Notes: generated by a model not told the origin, from the sequence alone. Counted from the first letter of the stretch, positions 23,360-37,079 are shown. The stretch is 64,000 nucleotides of DNA from Balaenoptera acutorostrata (GCF_949987535.1 NC_080069.1:47915269-47979268); one strand, 5' to 3'. Program-made: numbers and translations.

Positions 23360-23605
23360 GAGGAGGTATTGAGTAAACCATGGGCAGGCTAAGGGCTAAG
23401 CACTTTATTTAAAATATAATACATAAATCTTCAAAATTATTGAGTAGATAGCATTATCGTCACTTTACAGATGAGGAAACTGAATCTCAAGGATAATTAA
23501 TAACTTCTCCTAGCTCACTCAGCTCCTAAATGGATGGCTGTGATCCAAACTCAGGTTTGACCCTAAAGCCGATATTTTTAGCCATTAAACTAAGAATCTT
23601 CCCTA
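23360..23605 (-). repeat. MIR SINE, antisense
   Basis: CTTTACAGATGAGGAAACTG at about 23463, with CACTCAGCTCCTAAATGGAT and CCAAACTCAGGTTTGACCC downstream, is reversed MIR. This is the third antisense MIR within 1.6 kb. Confidence 0.85.
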
Positions 23606-23824
23606 AGTACTTAATAAATACTGGATTCTTTCCAAAAAAGTATTTAATTTTATTATCACTGCAGCTCAAGGTAGTAGGATATATTAACGCAGAGATGAGG
23701 GGAATTTAAATAAACGTACTAGTGATAAATGCTGGGGCTGGTATCAAAACCCAGATCTTTTTATCTGTAGATCTCAATCTTCCCCCTTCCATATTTCCTC
23801 CAGGCCCTCTCCCAGCGCTAGCAT

Positions 23825-24115
23825 TACCATATTCATTTATTCATTTATTCATTCATCATTTAGTCCAAGAATGTCCATTGTGTACTCATCTTTTCTAGAC
23901 ACTGTCCTGCATGTTAAACACAGTTGTGAGTAAAACACTTCCTGTACCTGGAGCTTTTGGTCTAATGAGGGAGACAGATATTAATTAATTCATACAAATA
24001 TATAATTGGAAATTGTAATAAAGGACTGATCTTGTTTAAAGTAGAGGGATTCAGGGAAACTGTCCATAGGGAAGCATCATTTTAGCTGGGATGTAAAAGG
24101 TAAATAGAAGTTTAC
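23825..24115 (-). repeat. L2 LINE 3' fragment, antisense
   Basis: A run of TTCATTTATTCATTTATTCA is followed by TAGACACTGTCCTGCATGTT and TAATGAGGGAGACAGATATT. This is the reversed L2 3' end, including its short terminal repeat. Confidence 0.8.
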
Positions 24116-26369
24116 TATAAATGACCATTAGAAGGTAGAAAAAGACTGCCAAGTATTACAAAGAGCATCCTTCTATTAACTCCTGAACAAATATTTTTTT
24201 TCCAGTGTCTGATGGAACTTGATTTTTAATGAGCTTTCTTGAAAAAAGAATCATGGTTTAATTACATGAGTATCAATGACTATATAAGCATCTAATAGTC
24301 AGATGCATGATATTTCTTATTCAGTGTCTACTTATCCAATGGCATCAATTATCTGAAATATACTTTCCAATTAGAAAAAAGAAGTCAGTAGAATTTATAT
24401 CATTCATAAAGGGTCAATGAAAATAAAAGCATAAAGTATAGCTTCTGGAACTTAAAAAATACATCTATATGTCAATCATTAACTACTAGGGATAAATAAC
24501 CTTTCATATTTCAAGAGATATTGGCATAATAATTTCTAGTAAAATAATTGACTTTTATTGAGTAGTCCTGAATCACTAACCATGTCAAATATCATGTTGA
24601 GTATATTTATATGAGGAGCTAGATAAATATATGTTATGTATATTATAAATGTACATATAATTTTTTAAATTAGTACTTTAAAACAAAGGTTTGTTATGTG
24701 CAGAATTGATTTGTATACCATATCTAGATAAATGGAGTATTATTCCAAGTAAGAGCATTTCTGTTTATATTTTTAATATTTCCTGACATGAAAAATACTT
24801 TGCATACGAATCATAATCATTCAGTGTGATATTGCATTTGATTTGGAATAAAATTCTGAAAATTTGGTAAGGAAAACTTGGTATATGACCTTAGATATTG
24901 CAAACTTTTTCCCCAATACATAGGAACAAAACATACAGAAGAATATTCATCTTTGAAAAGTTCAAAAGTCAGCAACACTTGCCTATAGATATCTCAAGAA
25001 GCTGTTTATTTAACACTGAGATACTCTTATAGCCAAACTAGCATTCTGAATTTGACATCAAAGCAGTTAGCACCTGATCAACCTCAAAACTCCACACAGG
25101 TATACAGAGAAAGAGAAGCACTAAAACAGGCAAAAATGGTTACAATGATGGGGCAACTGTAAGGGTCAACCCCGTGATGCAAAGTTCATCAGATGATGGA
25201 CAAAGGAGCTTTCCTCATTCCCCCAACTCTACATGATGCATATCTAACAGGAATGCTTATTTTTATTTTCCAAATATTCATGTTTTAGCCACTTTCTGTG
25301 CTATTCAGTGTATTAAAATATACATTTTCATATTTCTAGATACTTATGCATGTGCCATAAACGTTCAAATTATATGCTCCCTTTAATACTTGTTAAGGTG
25401 AGTAGTTATTCTAAATGTCATACAGCATAACTTCTGCCAATCTTTGTTTCACTCAAGGTTCCCTTTAATTGACTTGGAAATGTGAATTTTGTTTTCTTGC
25501 AAAAGAGGGAGTTAAAAAATATATTGAGAACATTTCATTAGGTCTTTATTCCTGCCTTCTTATTTCCATTTATTCTATTCTACTTCATAGTGAATAAGTT
25601 CAGTATATTTTCAGTTGCAGCATTTTCTTATTGAGGCATATTCTGCCAAAATCCCATTTTTCTGAATGCATGTGTTCTAATTGGGCTTCTATGTGGTGAT
25701 AGATGTAGGACTTCCTGCTAGTCCCTTTTTAGCTTCTATAATTCTCAGCACAGATGGTTTTTTACTACACTACTTCTTCCTCCCACCCTTTGCCACCCTG
25801 ACAATAAATACTGATACAGTCCCCTGAGGTATTCATTCATCTCTCAGGCCTCCAAACAGACCAGACAGCATCTCATGATTAGGAAAAGTGACAGTGGGAG
25901 GACAGGGTCATTACAAGACACTCAAGCAGACTGAGTCACCACCCTTGGGAATTTGAAACAGGCAATGCAAGACAAAAATGGACCAGTTCTCACTACAGTC
26001 AGATTTCTAACCTAGTACTCTTTAAGGTTTGTTTCAGTGGTTTTTTAACTCCCCAGAGTAAAAAGTGAAATGGAATAAGAATATATAAATTAGCTTTGAA
26101 AGAATCTCAGGAATTATGCATTTCGGAAGGGTTGATGGAGAATATGGAATAAACCACGGACTGTTAGGGGAATCTGTGCACTTATCTAATGGTCATGGGG
26201 AAACACTGACCTTGGGAAAAATTGTGAAGCCTGATTTTAGGTGCTTTTTGTACCCCTGCTGTGCCTGTCTTTACTTCCATCAAAATGTACCATTTCATTA
26301 GGGCCGCATTAGTTAATTGGCTGGCAGATGTAATGATTTTATGAGACATATTGATGTCTATTTTGTTCA
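24116..26369. other. Unassigned AT-rich DNA, no gene recognised
   Basis: No repeat family or coding signal was recognised in this 2.2-kb stretch. Overlapping 61-62-codon frames at 26116-26301 (+) and 26182-26370 (-) show no domain. Confidence 0.4.
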
Positions 26370-26770
26370 TTCAACAGTTATTGATTTATCGCTCATTCTT
26401 TGCCAAGTGCTGAGGATATAGGAATACAAAGTGGGCAAAAACAGTCATCATACTTGTGAACTTTCCATAGCAATTCATCACACTGTATAAATTCATAATT
26501 GCAAATCAAGATAAATAGTATGAAAGAAGGGGGCACGTTTCTATGACAGCATGTGGTTGAGTGCTCTAACCTAGAGTGGGAAGTAGATTACATAAGGTTT
26601 TCTTCCCTGAAATCTGAAGGGTGAGTGTAATTAAATAGGTGTGTTTGTTTGGAGGTGGGGGATTGGGAAAACATTTTAGAAAGAGGAATCTTTAGAGACA
26701 AGGGCTCACGTAAGAGGCAGATAAGGGCACGATGGCTGGCCCAGTGTCAAGGCTGATAGTTTGAGAACCT
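26370..26770 (-). repeat. L2 LINE fragment, antisense
   Basis: TCATTCAACAGTTATTGATT, TTTGCCAAGTGCTGAGGATA and GTGGGCAAAAACAGTCATCA correspond to the reversed L2 3' end. The purine-rich continuation to about 26,770 fits the upstream part. Confidence 0.7.
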
Positions 26771-27595
26771 GAAGATTAAGCAAGGTGAAAGTAGTACTTA
26801 TGTGTATTTATGCTCCAGGTCAAAATATGATAGATGTGAGATACAAAAGTATGGGGCTGCAAGGGGGGCAAATCTAGTAGCTAAGGGTCCCCTAAAATAC
26901 ACTGTGAAGCATCAAGGAAGGGGGTTGCCCACTTCAACTGATTTCAGTGTGAAAGAAATTGGTCTATTTGGGGGAAAATATGGGATAGCATGTATATCAT
27001 GAAGACAAGAAGATTTATCTCCATTTTAAAGGTCCAAAAGTTTGACTTCAACTTTTAACTGATAAGAATGAACCCAGGAATTTTAAAATAAGTTCCTAGT
27101 TTTGCAAGGCCGACTATATGTTCTTTGCATACATAATCTTTTAAAGGCTAATTTTTAGTAATATTAATTATTTTTGAATGTTGTGTTCCATGCCTTTAGT
27201 ACTGAGTATGAAAACTATTACCATCAGAATAAGCTGCCTTTAAAACCATCTTTATGCTAGATAACATCCCTGGGTACTTGTCTTTTTTGAATTATCATTT
27301 CAATGTCTTTGTTGTTTACAGGGTCTCTAAACCTCCTCTGGTTTTCAACTCATAGGCCATTTAATGTTTTCAGAAGCACTGTTTGAAACCAACCTTGAGA
27401 AAGACAGTTAAGATAGTAGGAAAAAGCCAATAGACTGACAATTGAGACAGTGTGGAGAGAACTATTATATCTTCAAAGCCAAAAATATGTGGATGCTTCC
27501 TAACATGGGGTTATAAATACAAATATAAGGAAAAATATAAAATATAGGGAATATTTATATCCTCAGCTTGTAAATGAGTTTCATTTATTGAAAAA
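26771..27595. other. Unassigned DNA, no gene recognised
   Basis: AT-rich sequence without a recognised repeat. The 66-codon frame at 26802-27002 is unrecognised. Confidence 0.4.
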
Positions 27596-28320
27596 AAGTA
27601 GCTTTGGATTTCTAGTGCAGCATGTAAGAGCTTAAAAGTTTTAATTCTGTCCTAACAGCAAGTAAAAATCTGAGGAAACTGAAAAAATCAACAACTCTGT
27701 TTGATCTACCAGAAAAATAAGGTCACAAGGCAAACCACTACCTCTGAAACTGGAGAGATAGACAGGCTGGGTACAGAGACTCACACTTACTAAAGTGGAA
27801 ACCCTTGAGAGGGAAAACTCTGTGGGAACCAATACTGGGGTAGGAAAACCCTAGTAACTGTAATTGATGAATTGCTGGGGGCTCAGTGAAGGAAAGTATG
27901 AGAGTTAAAAACTCTAGGAGGACCCAGTTAGAGAGGGATCCTCAAACTTTTATGTGTTTTACCTCCAGGGGCTCTACCAGATTCTCACAGGGAAGACTGA
28001 GAAGCATGGTGAAGTTCACAGCCCAAGGGCACAAGCTCACTGAAACACTGAGACCTAACCACAGTACTATAAAATGCTTCCCTTCCCTCTACACTTTACG
28101 ACCACATTATATAAGGCCTATTTATTGCAGTTCGTTTTACTTTGTACATCATGTCTGACTATCAAGGGAAAGAAAAAGAAAAAGAAAAAAACCAATAAGC
28201 CATACTGAAAAGCAAAAACCACATTTTGAAGAAACTGAGCAAGCATCAGAACCAGAGTCAGGTATGGCAAGGATGTTGGAATTATCAGACCAGGAATTTT
28301 TGAAATCTATGATTAATATG

Positions 28321-28463
28321 TTAAGGGTTTTTTTCTTTTTTTTGCCATACTGCGTGGCATATGGGATCTTAGTTCCCTGACCAGGGATCAAACCTGTGCC
28401 CCCTGCAGTGGAAGCACAGAGTCTTAACCACTGGATCGCCAGGGAAGTCCCATTAAGGGCTTT
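28321..28463 (-). mobile_element. Short CHR-related tRNA SINE inside the old LINE-1
   Basis: Antisense body 28344-28451, ending GGATCGCCAGGGAAGTCCC. Its T-run at 28328-28343 is the A-tail. The near-exact 11-bp duplication TTAAGGGTTTT and TTAAGGGCTTT (28321-28331 and 28453-28463) marks the insertion. It is the same short type as the copy at 22293. Confidence 0.9.
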
Positions 28464-30122
28464 AATGGACAACATAGACAACATGCAAGAATAGATGGGT
28501 AATGTAAACAGAGAGAGGAAAAGTGAAGATAAAATAAAAAACTTATATTTTTCTTCTTCTTAATTGACCTAACAGGTGACAGATTTTTTTCAAAATAAAT
28601 GTACCAAAAATGTATTTGATGACTATAGTTTGTGTATAAGTGAACTGAATGACAGAAATGATACAGGGAGGCATTAGGAATATTTTGTTATTATTAGGTA
28701 CTTATACTACCTATGAAGTATCATATTTTTTACTTGAAAGTAGACTAAGTTATTGTTAATGTATATTTTAAATTCTAGGGCAACCACTGGGGCTAAAACA
28801 AAAAGAAGTATAAATGATGTACTAAGAAAGGAAAGAAAATCGAATCATATAAAATGGTCAATACACTTCAATCAGAAATGGACAGATCCATCAGGCAGAA
28901 AGTAGTAAGGGCATAATTGAACTCAAAAGCATCATCATTCAACTGGATATAATTGACATCTATAGACTGCTTCATTCAACAACAGTAGAAAACACATTTT
29001 TCTCAAGCTCATATAGAATACCACCAAGAAAGGTCACATTCTGGGTCATAAAACATACCTTAACAAATTTAAAAGAATGGGAATCATACAGTGCATCCTC
29101 TCAGACCAGAGTGGAATTAAGCTAGAAATGAATAACAGAAAGACACCTGGGAAATCCCAATATTCATGGAACATAAACAACATACTTCTAGATATTATAT
29201 GGATCAAAAAGAAATCTCAAGAGAAATTTAAAGACATTTTGAACTAAGTGAAAATGATAACAGAACTTAACAAAATTTACAAAATGCAGCAAAAAACAGT
29301 GCACTTAGGGAAATTTATAACATTGAATGCATATTTTACAAAAGAAGAAAGATTTAAATTCAATGATCTAAGCTTCCACTTTGGGAAACTAGAAAAAAAA
29401 AAAAAATAAAAAGAACAAATTAAATCTGAAGTAAGCAAAAGAAAATAAATAATAAAAATTAAAGCATAAATCAATGAAATTGAAAACTAGAAATCAACAG
29501 AGAAAATCAACAAAACCAAAAGCTGGTTCTTTGGAAAGTTCAATAGAATTGATAGGCTTTAACCAGGCTAACAACAACAACAACACAACAAAACAAAAAC
29601 AAAAAAGAGAGAGGATACAAATTACTAACATCAGAAATGAAAGATGGGACATCATTACAGATCCTATGGATGTTTAAAGGAATTCTTTGAACAACTCTGT
29701 GCCCACAGATTTGATAACCTAGATGAAATGGGCCTATTACTTAGAAGACTCAATCTGCCAAAAGTCATACAAGAATAAATAAGCAATCTGGATAGGCTTG
29801 TATCTATTAAAGAAATTAAATCAATAGTTAATAACCTTCCAAAAGAAAGGGAAAGGGCCAGATGAGTTGGTAAGTTTGGTAAATTCTACCAAACATTTAA
29901 GAAAGGAATTATACCAATTTTCTATAATCTCATCCAGAAGATAGAAGCAGAATGAATACTAACCAACTCATTCTATGAATTCAACATCACCCTAATACCA
30001 AAACTAGATTAAAAGTTTACAAGGAAAGAAAATTATAGAACAGTATCTCTCATAAGCATAGATATAAAATGCTTAACAAAATCACAGTAAATTGAATACA
30101 ACAATGTCTAAAAAGAATTATA

Positions 30123-31988
30123 CCAAATTAGGCAAAAGACCTGTACTCTGAAAACTGTAAGACACTGATGAAAGAAACTGATGATGACACAAACAGATAG
30201 AAAGATATAGTGTGTTCTTGGATTGGAAGAATCAATATTGTCAAAATGACTATACTACCCAAGGCAATTTACAGATTCAATGCAATCCCTATCAAACTGC
30301 CAATGGCACTTTTCACAGAACTAGAACAAAATTTTTAAAAATTTGTATGGAAACACAAAAGACTCTGAATAGCCGAAGCAATCTTGAGGAAGAAAAATGG
30401 AGCTGGAAGAATCAGGCTCCCTCCCTGACTTCAGACTATACTACAAAGCTGCAGTCATCAAAACAGTATGATACTGGCACAAAAACAGAAATACAGATCA
30501 ATGGAACAGGATAGAGAACCCAGAAATAAACCCACACACCTATGGTCAATTAATCTACGACAAACGTGGCAAGAATATACAATGGAGAAAAGACAGTCTC
30601 TTCAATAAGTGATGCTGGGAAAATTGGACAGCTACATGTAAAAGAATAAAATTAGAACATTTTCTAACACCATACACAACAGTAAACTCAAAATGGATTA
30701 AAGACCTAAATGTAAGACCAGATACTATAAAACTCCTAGAGGAAAACATAGGCAGGACACTCTTTGACATAAATCTCAGGAATATCTTTTTCGATCCGTC
30801 TCCTAGAGTAATGGAAATAAAAACAAAAATAAACAGATGGGATCAAATTAAACTTAAAAGCTTTTGCACAACAAAGGAAACCATAAACAAAACAAAAAGA
30901 CAGCCTACAGAATGGGGGAATATATTTGCAAATAACGTGGTCGACAAGGGATTAATCTCCAAAATATACAAACAGCTCATGCAGCTCAATATCAAAAAAA
31001 AACCAAACAGTCCAATCAAAAAATGGGCAGAAGATTTAAATAAACACTTATCAAAAGAAGATATACAGATGGCCAAAAGCTACATGAAAAGATGCTCAAC
31101 ATTGCTAATTATTAGAGAAATGCAAATCCAAACTAGAATGAGGTGTCACATCACACTAGTCATGATGGCAATCATCAAAGAATTCTACAAATTATAAATG
31201 GTGGAGAGGGTGTGGAGAAAAAGGAACCCTCCTGCACTGTTGGTGGTAATGTAAATTGGTATAGCCACTATGGAGAACAGTATGGAGGTTCCTCAAAAAA
31301 ACTAACAATAGAGCTATCATATGATTCTGCAATCCCACTCCTGGACATATACCCAGAGAAAATCATAATTTGGAAAGATACACTCACCCCCATGTTCATT
31401 ACAGCACTATTTACAATAGCCAAGACATGGGAGCAACCTAAATGTCCATCAAGAGGTGAATGGATAAAGAAGATGTGATATATAGATATAGATATACACA
31501 CACACATATACACACAATGGAATACTACTCAGCCATTAAAAGGATGAAATAATGCCATTTGCAGCAACATAGATACACCTAGAGATCATCATACTAAGTC
31601 AAGTAAACCAAAGACAAATATCATATGATATTACTTATACATGGAATCTAAAAAAATGATACAAATGAACTTATTTACAAAACAGAAAGAGACTCACAGA
31701 CATAGAAAACAAACTTATGGTTACCAAAGGGGAAAGGAGGGTGGGGGGAGGGATAAATTAGGAGGTTGGGATTAACATATACACACTACTATAAATAAAA
31801 TAGATAACCAACAAGGACCTACTGTATAGCACAGGTAACTATACTCAATATTTTGTAATAACCTATAAGAGAAAAGAATCTGAAAAAAAAAAATATATAT
31901 ATATATATATTTGGGTCACTGTGCTATACACCTGAAAATAACACAGTGTTGTAAATCAACTATACTTCAAGCAAAAAAAGAAGAAAAA
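30123..31988 (+). mobile_element. Younger 5'-truncated LINE-1 nested in the older LINE-1
   Basis: The 13-bp duplication AAAAAGAATTATA at 30110-30122 and 31989-32001 is exact, and the older ORF2 resumes at the second copy. The insert begins within ORF2 (CAAAAGACCTGTACTCTGAA), runs through the ORF2 C-terminus and the 3' UTR, and ends TAAATCAACTATACTTCAAG followed by an A-rich tail. It contains an internal A-run plus (TA)n at 31886-31910. The insert is about 1.87 kb. Confidence 0.95.
30195..31478 (+). pseudogene. LINE-1 ORF2 C-terminal pseudogene fragment
   Basis: It encodes the C-terminal region of the LINE-1 endonuclease/reverse-transcriptase protein, downstream of the RT active site. The longest intact piece (30811-31197) includes [43 protein letters not shown] and [16 protein letters not shown], all conserved LINE-1 ORF2 motifs. 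After a frameshift near 31,190 the C-terminus continues with [32 protein letters not shown] and EWIKKM. The upstream part (30195-30810) reads [11 protein letters not shown] and LPDFRLYYKAA but has several stops. It is non-functional. Confidence 0.9.
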
Positions 31989-34074
31989 AAAAAGAATTAT
32001 ATAGTATGACCAAGGGAATTTTTCCAGGCAACCAACGATGGTTCAACATTCAAAAATCAACTACTATAATTCATTGTATCAACAGGTTGAAGGGAAAAAA
32101 TCATATTTTCATATCAATTAATGCAGAAAAAATATTAGACAAAATCCAGCACCCATTTATGATTAAAAGCTCTCAGCAAACTAGTAATAGAGGGGAACTT
32201 TTCAGCTTGATATACAACATATACATAAAACCTAAAACTATTGTCCTACTGAATGGTGAGAAACTTGAAGCTTTCCCATTAAGATCAGAAAAAAGACAGA
32301 TTTACTCTCTTATCACTCCTTTTCAACATCATACTTGAAGTCCTGGTTAATGCAATAATACATGAAAAGAAAATAAAAGGTAACCAGGCTGGGAAGGAAA
32401 AAATAAAAATGTCTTTGTTTACAGATACTAGTATATAAAAATAACTTTCCTATATACCAGCAAAGAACAAGTGGAATTTGAAATTAAATACTTATTGCCA
32501 CTTACACTAGCAGAAAATGAAATACTTAGGGATATATTTAACAAAATATGTACAGGATATATATGAGGAAAACTACAAAACTGATGAATGAAATAGAATA
32601 ACTAAGTAAATGGAGAGATATTCCATGTTCATAGGCAGGAAGACTCAATATTGTCAGTCCTTTCCAGCTTGATGTGTAGACTCAACACAATCCCAATCAA
32701 AATCCCAACTAGTTATTTTTGTGCATATTGACAAACTGTTTCTAAGGTTTATATGGAGAGGTATAAGACCCAGAATAGCCAAACATAATATTAAAAGAGA
32801 AGAACAAAGTTGGAGGACTGACACTACCTTACTTTAGGACTTACTGTTAAACTACAATAATTAAGACAGTGTGATACTGGTGAAAGAATATGCAAATAGA
32901 TCAGTGGAACAGAATAGAGAACCTAGAAATAGACCCATATAAATATAGTCCATTTATCTTTGATGAAGGCTCAAAGACATGCAATGGAGAAAAGATAGTC
33001 TGTTCAATAAATGGTGCTAGAGCAACTGAACAGCCACATGCCAATAAATAAATAAATAAATAAAAGGATCTAGACACAGATTTATATTTTTCACAAAGAT
33101 GAACTTAAAATGGATCAAAGATCTAAATGTAAAATGTAAAACTATAAAACTCCTGGAAGATAACATAGGAGAAAATCTAGATGCCCTGGATATGGAGATG
33201 ACTTTTTAGATACCTATCAAAGGCATGAGCCATGAAAATAAGAAATGATAAGGCAGACTTCACTAGAATTAAAAACTTCTGCCTGCAAAAATACTGTCAA
33301 GATAATGAGAAGACTTTGGAAGATAGTTTACTTTCTTACAAAATAAAAACATACTCTTACCATGCGATCAAGCAGTTGTGGTCCTTGATATTTACTTAAA
33401 TGAGTTGAAAATGTATGTCCATAGAAACCTGCACACAGATGTTTATAGCAGCTTTATTGATAATTACCAAAACTTGGAAGCAACCAAGATGTTTTGGTAG
33501 GTGAATGGATAAACAAACTGAGGTACATCAAGACAATGAAATATTATTCAGCGTTAAAAATAAATGAGGTATCAAGCCATGAAAAGACATGGAGAAACCT
33601 TTAATACATTTTAATAAGTGAAAGAAGCTAATCTGAAAAGACTACATACACACTGTGTGATTAAAACTATATGACATTCTGGAACAGACAAAACTATGGA
33701 GACAGTGTAAAGCTCAGTGGTTGTCAGGTGTAAAGGGGAGGAGGGATGAATAGGTAGAGCACAGAAGATTTTTAGGGCTGTGAAAGTATACTGTATGATA
33801 CCAAAATGGTAAATCCATATCGTTATACATTTGTCAAAACCCATAGAATGTACAACATCAAGAAAAATCTTAAAGTTTGGACTTTAGGTGAGAATGATAT
33901 GTCTATGTAGATTCAGTGATTGTAAGAATTGTACCACTCTGGTGCAGGACCTTGATAATGAGGGAGAATGTGTATGGGGTGGGTGAAGAAGTATATGGGA
34001 ACTCTGTATTTTCTGCTCAATTTTGTTGTGAATCTAAAATTTCTCTAAAAAATTAAGTGCATTAAAAAAAAAAA

Positions 34075-35395
34075 GCTATAGCGCCTTGTGGAGTTGGCCA
34101 AAGAACTTTATCTAGAGGGTCTCAATATTTTACTAAATACTCAGACCTAAAACTTAACAAAGCACAACTTCTAAGGACTTGAAATCACAGAGGTTTGGAA
34201 AAGATGTTACTGAATTAAGAACAGACTGAATAACATTGAACACTGAACACTACATTAGTATTTGGAATCTCCTGTTCCAATGAAAAGGTATGATAACTTT
34301 TTGAATAATAGACTCCTAATTAAGAAATATATGGAGGACGTGTGCTAGTGGCTTATTATTATATGTGTGGCTCACTATAAATGTGTTTATAATGAAAATA
34401 AAATAGCCACAATGCAAATATCATTGGGCAAATTTTAATGCATGTAGGAAAAATATGAAAAGCCAGGACTCATGTCATCGACATCCTAGATTTCCATAAA
34501 GTTTAACTCTCACAAATGTGTATACATTGGTCATTTATGTATTATCTTTTTGGCAGTGTAGGTCCGTTCATGAGGTGCCTTTCTGAGTCTGAGTTGTTCA
34601 TAAATAGGGCCACTTTTATATGCAATTTTCAGTAGTGATTCAATCAATAAAGCCTTAACTGATTTTTACACAATTTTTCGCCCAAGTTTCATGTGTGTTT
34701 TTTAAGCTTAAGCTGTTAAAGCCAAGCTATGAAATGGTCTAGACAAAAAGTTGTATGCTTCTATATAAGAAATAATATTGTATTTTATCTAAAGGCAGGG
34801 AGATCTTATAAAGTATTAAAACAATAGTAAGTACCCTGGGCTTTTTTTGAACTGATTAGTTTTTCCAATTCACTTGATGATGCAGATTCCACTTAGCAAA
34901 AAGCATATCAGGAGTTGCAACGAGGATGAAACGTGACTCCTTATCATATATTAGATGTGCTGCCTTGGTATATGTTTTTTCTTAATGGCATTTCTACTTC
35001 AGTTAAATATGGGCAAATGTGTTTCACAGCACTTTATTCCAAGATAGTAACTTTGATATTTTTCTTTTGTAAACAAAGACTTGTACTTTTGGCAATAAAA
35101 TGAGCTATGGTTTGGAAACAAGTATTACCAATTTTTAATAACTTAAAACTCTAGAATTCTTCATATTTTGGAAAAAAATTATTCTTAGCAGTTAGGTAAA
35201 TGATCTTTTTTCAAAATAGGTCTTAATTGTGTAAAGTTAAATTCCATTTTCAGAAGTCATACTCAGTACCCTACCTGTGAAAAAATGCCTAACCCATTTG
35301 AAGAAGATATGCTGACCAGAAATGCTGGGGTACTGTGACAGAGTACATAGGAGACAGGTCTAGATAGGATACCAGGAAGAAGAAGAAATGAGAGA
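34075..35395. other. Unassigned DNA, possible conserved stretch at 34,430-34,700
   Basis: No repeat or gene was recognised. 34,430-34,700 looks less decayed and of balanced composition, but I have no evidence of conservation. Confidence 0.35.
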
Positions 35396-35775
35396 AGAAC
35401 TGGGGATCATTATCTTTTTTTTTAAAATTTATTTATTATATTTTTATTTATTTTTGGCTGCGTTGGGTCTTTGTTGCTGCACGTGGGCTTTCTCTAGTTG
35501 TGGTGAGAGGGGGCTGCTCTTCATTGCGGTGCGTGGGCTTCTCATTGCAGTGACTTCTCTTGTTGTGGAGCACGGGCTCTAGGCGCATGGGCTTCAGTAG
35601 TTGTGGCTCGGGCTCTAGAGTGCAGGCTCAGTAGTTGTGGCACACGGGCTCAGTTACTACACGGCATGTGGGATCTTCCCGGACCAGGGCTCAAACCCGT
35701 GTCCCCTGCATTGGCAGGTGGATTCTTAACCACTGCACCACCAGGGAAGCCCCTAGAACTGGGGATCATTATCTT
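35396..35775 (-). mobile_element. CHR-type SINE with exact 21-bp target-site duplication
   Basis: Antisense body at about 35452-35754, B-box GGGCTCAAACCCGTG near 35688 and an ordinary A/AAAT tail. An exact 21-bp duplication beginning AGAACTGGGGATC occurs at 35396-35416 and 35755-35775, the longest in the window, which suggests a recent insertion. Confidence 0.97.
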
Positions 35776-36334
35776 ATATCAAGGTCTCTGGTTTTAAATT
35801 GAATTTCCACTCTAGTCGCCTTGTAAGTTCACAAGGAGTTCTAATCAGTCCAGGAATAAAAGGTGACTTGAATAGACAGAAACAATATATTTTTTATAAA
35901 ATTTTGAAAGAATATGACATCCCACTTCTGAATCGCAGAAGATTAAGTTTGGAGATTATGTGGATCACTTTTTATATTCCCTTGAGAATAAAGTAAAAAT
36001 AATAATAATAAACTCTGGGTTATTCCAGCTGAGAGAATAAAAGAAGCAAACTCACCATGACAAGGGATAAAAATGTATATCATGTCACTTTTATAATGCA
36101 AAGCTTATACTGTTTCTGACAAGACAAAATCCAGCCTTCTTAGCCCATCTCAGTTTCTTTTCAATGAAGCTAGACATTTAATTAATTAAACAGCTTTTTG
36201 GCTTGGCGTTAATGATGTCTAGCTTCCTGCTATCTATCTAGCATATTTGAATCCCACTTGCATACAATAATCATTCCCTAGTATGAACTTCCAGTAATAC
36301 CTCATCTCTGCCCATATATGGACTCTTAATCCTC
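35776..36334. other. Unassigned DNA, no gene recognised
   Basis: AT-rich sequence with an (AAT)n run near 35997-36010 and a TTAATTAATTAA block near 36180. No repeat family was assigned. Confidence 0.4.
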
Positions 36335-36500
36335 CTATCCTAGTATTATAAGCCTTTATTAATTTGACTTATTTTCTATTAAAGTGTGAACTCACTGAAC
36401 ACAGGCTCTATTCATTGCATTATTACCCATTATTTCCTGATTCCTATTAGAGGCTCAGAAAGGAATTCTTATATTCATTGATGAGTAAACAAAACAGTAA
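36335..36500 (+). repeat. L2 LINE 3' fragment
   Basis: TAAAGTGTGAACTCACTGAA, followed by CACAGGCTCTATTCATTGC and TCATTGATGAGTAAAC, resembles the sense L2 3' end. Confidence 0.6.
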
Positions 36501-37079
36501 ATCCATTTGAGGCTGTTTTGGAGACTTTTAATTTGAGAAATTAACATCAGGTTTGGAATGCCTGTAAAAGGCCCTTCCACATTTAGTAAACATGCTTTTC
36601 CTTTTGCAAATCTTATTCATGTGTGACTTTAGATAAGCCCATTTTGGCATAATGGAAATACAGCTTGATTACCTGTTGTTCCCACGCTTCCATTTTCTGC
36701 AAGCTATGTAAAGAAGGCTTTCTCTAAACTGTGGACTCAAACCTGGAGAATGAGTAGTGGAGAATCTTCGTTTGTGTATTTGTTACAGAGGATTTGGTGG
36801 CTAAGTACTGTTTTTATAGCCAATTGAGAGCAGAGTAGATAAGGATTCTGGTAGCTTAGAATAGCTTTGAAAAGAACTAACAACTGAAGATAAAGAAGCT
36901 GATATCTGAAGGAAGAGGTGGCTTCTGTTACGCAAAGAAAAAAGATTGATAGGATTACAATTAAGGAAGAAAAATAAAAAGTTTCTCCCTATTATGTTTT
37001 TTATCAAGTAGTTTTTAGGAAATCACAACATGCATAACTTAAAGAAAAAAATAATGGAAAGAAAATTGATCCCAGTATT
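36501..37079. other. Unassigned DNA, no gene recognised
   Basis: No family or gene was assigned. The antisense 68-codon frame at 36801-37007 is unrecognised. Confidence 0.4.

Larger units (their letters stand above)
27600..34074 (+). mobile_element. Ancient LINE-1, interrupted by two later insertions
   Basis: Sense-oriented LINE-1 remnants cover the interval outside the two nested elements. ORF1/5' region-like sequence lies at 27,600-28,320. Upstream ORF2 follows from about 28,780 to 30,122 (for example AACTGGATATAATTGACATC at 28,939, and GAAAATCAACAAAACCAAAA, part of a conserved ORF2 segment, at 29,502). ORF2 resumes at 32,002 and runs to about 33,600. The 3' UTR ends near 34,074 with AATTAAGTGCATTAAAAAAA. 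The reverse-transcriptase active-site region near 32,410-32,430 reads LFTDTS instead of the usual LFADD. All frames are broken. The exact 5' boundary is uncertain. Confidence 0.8.
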
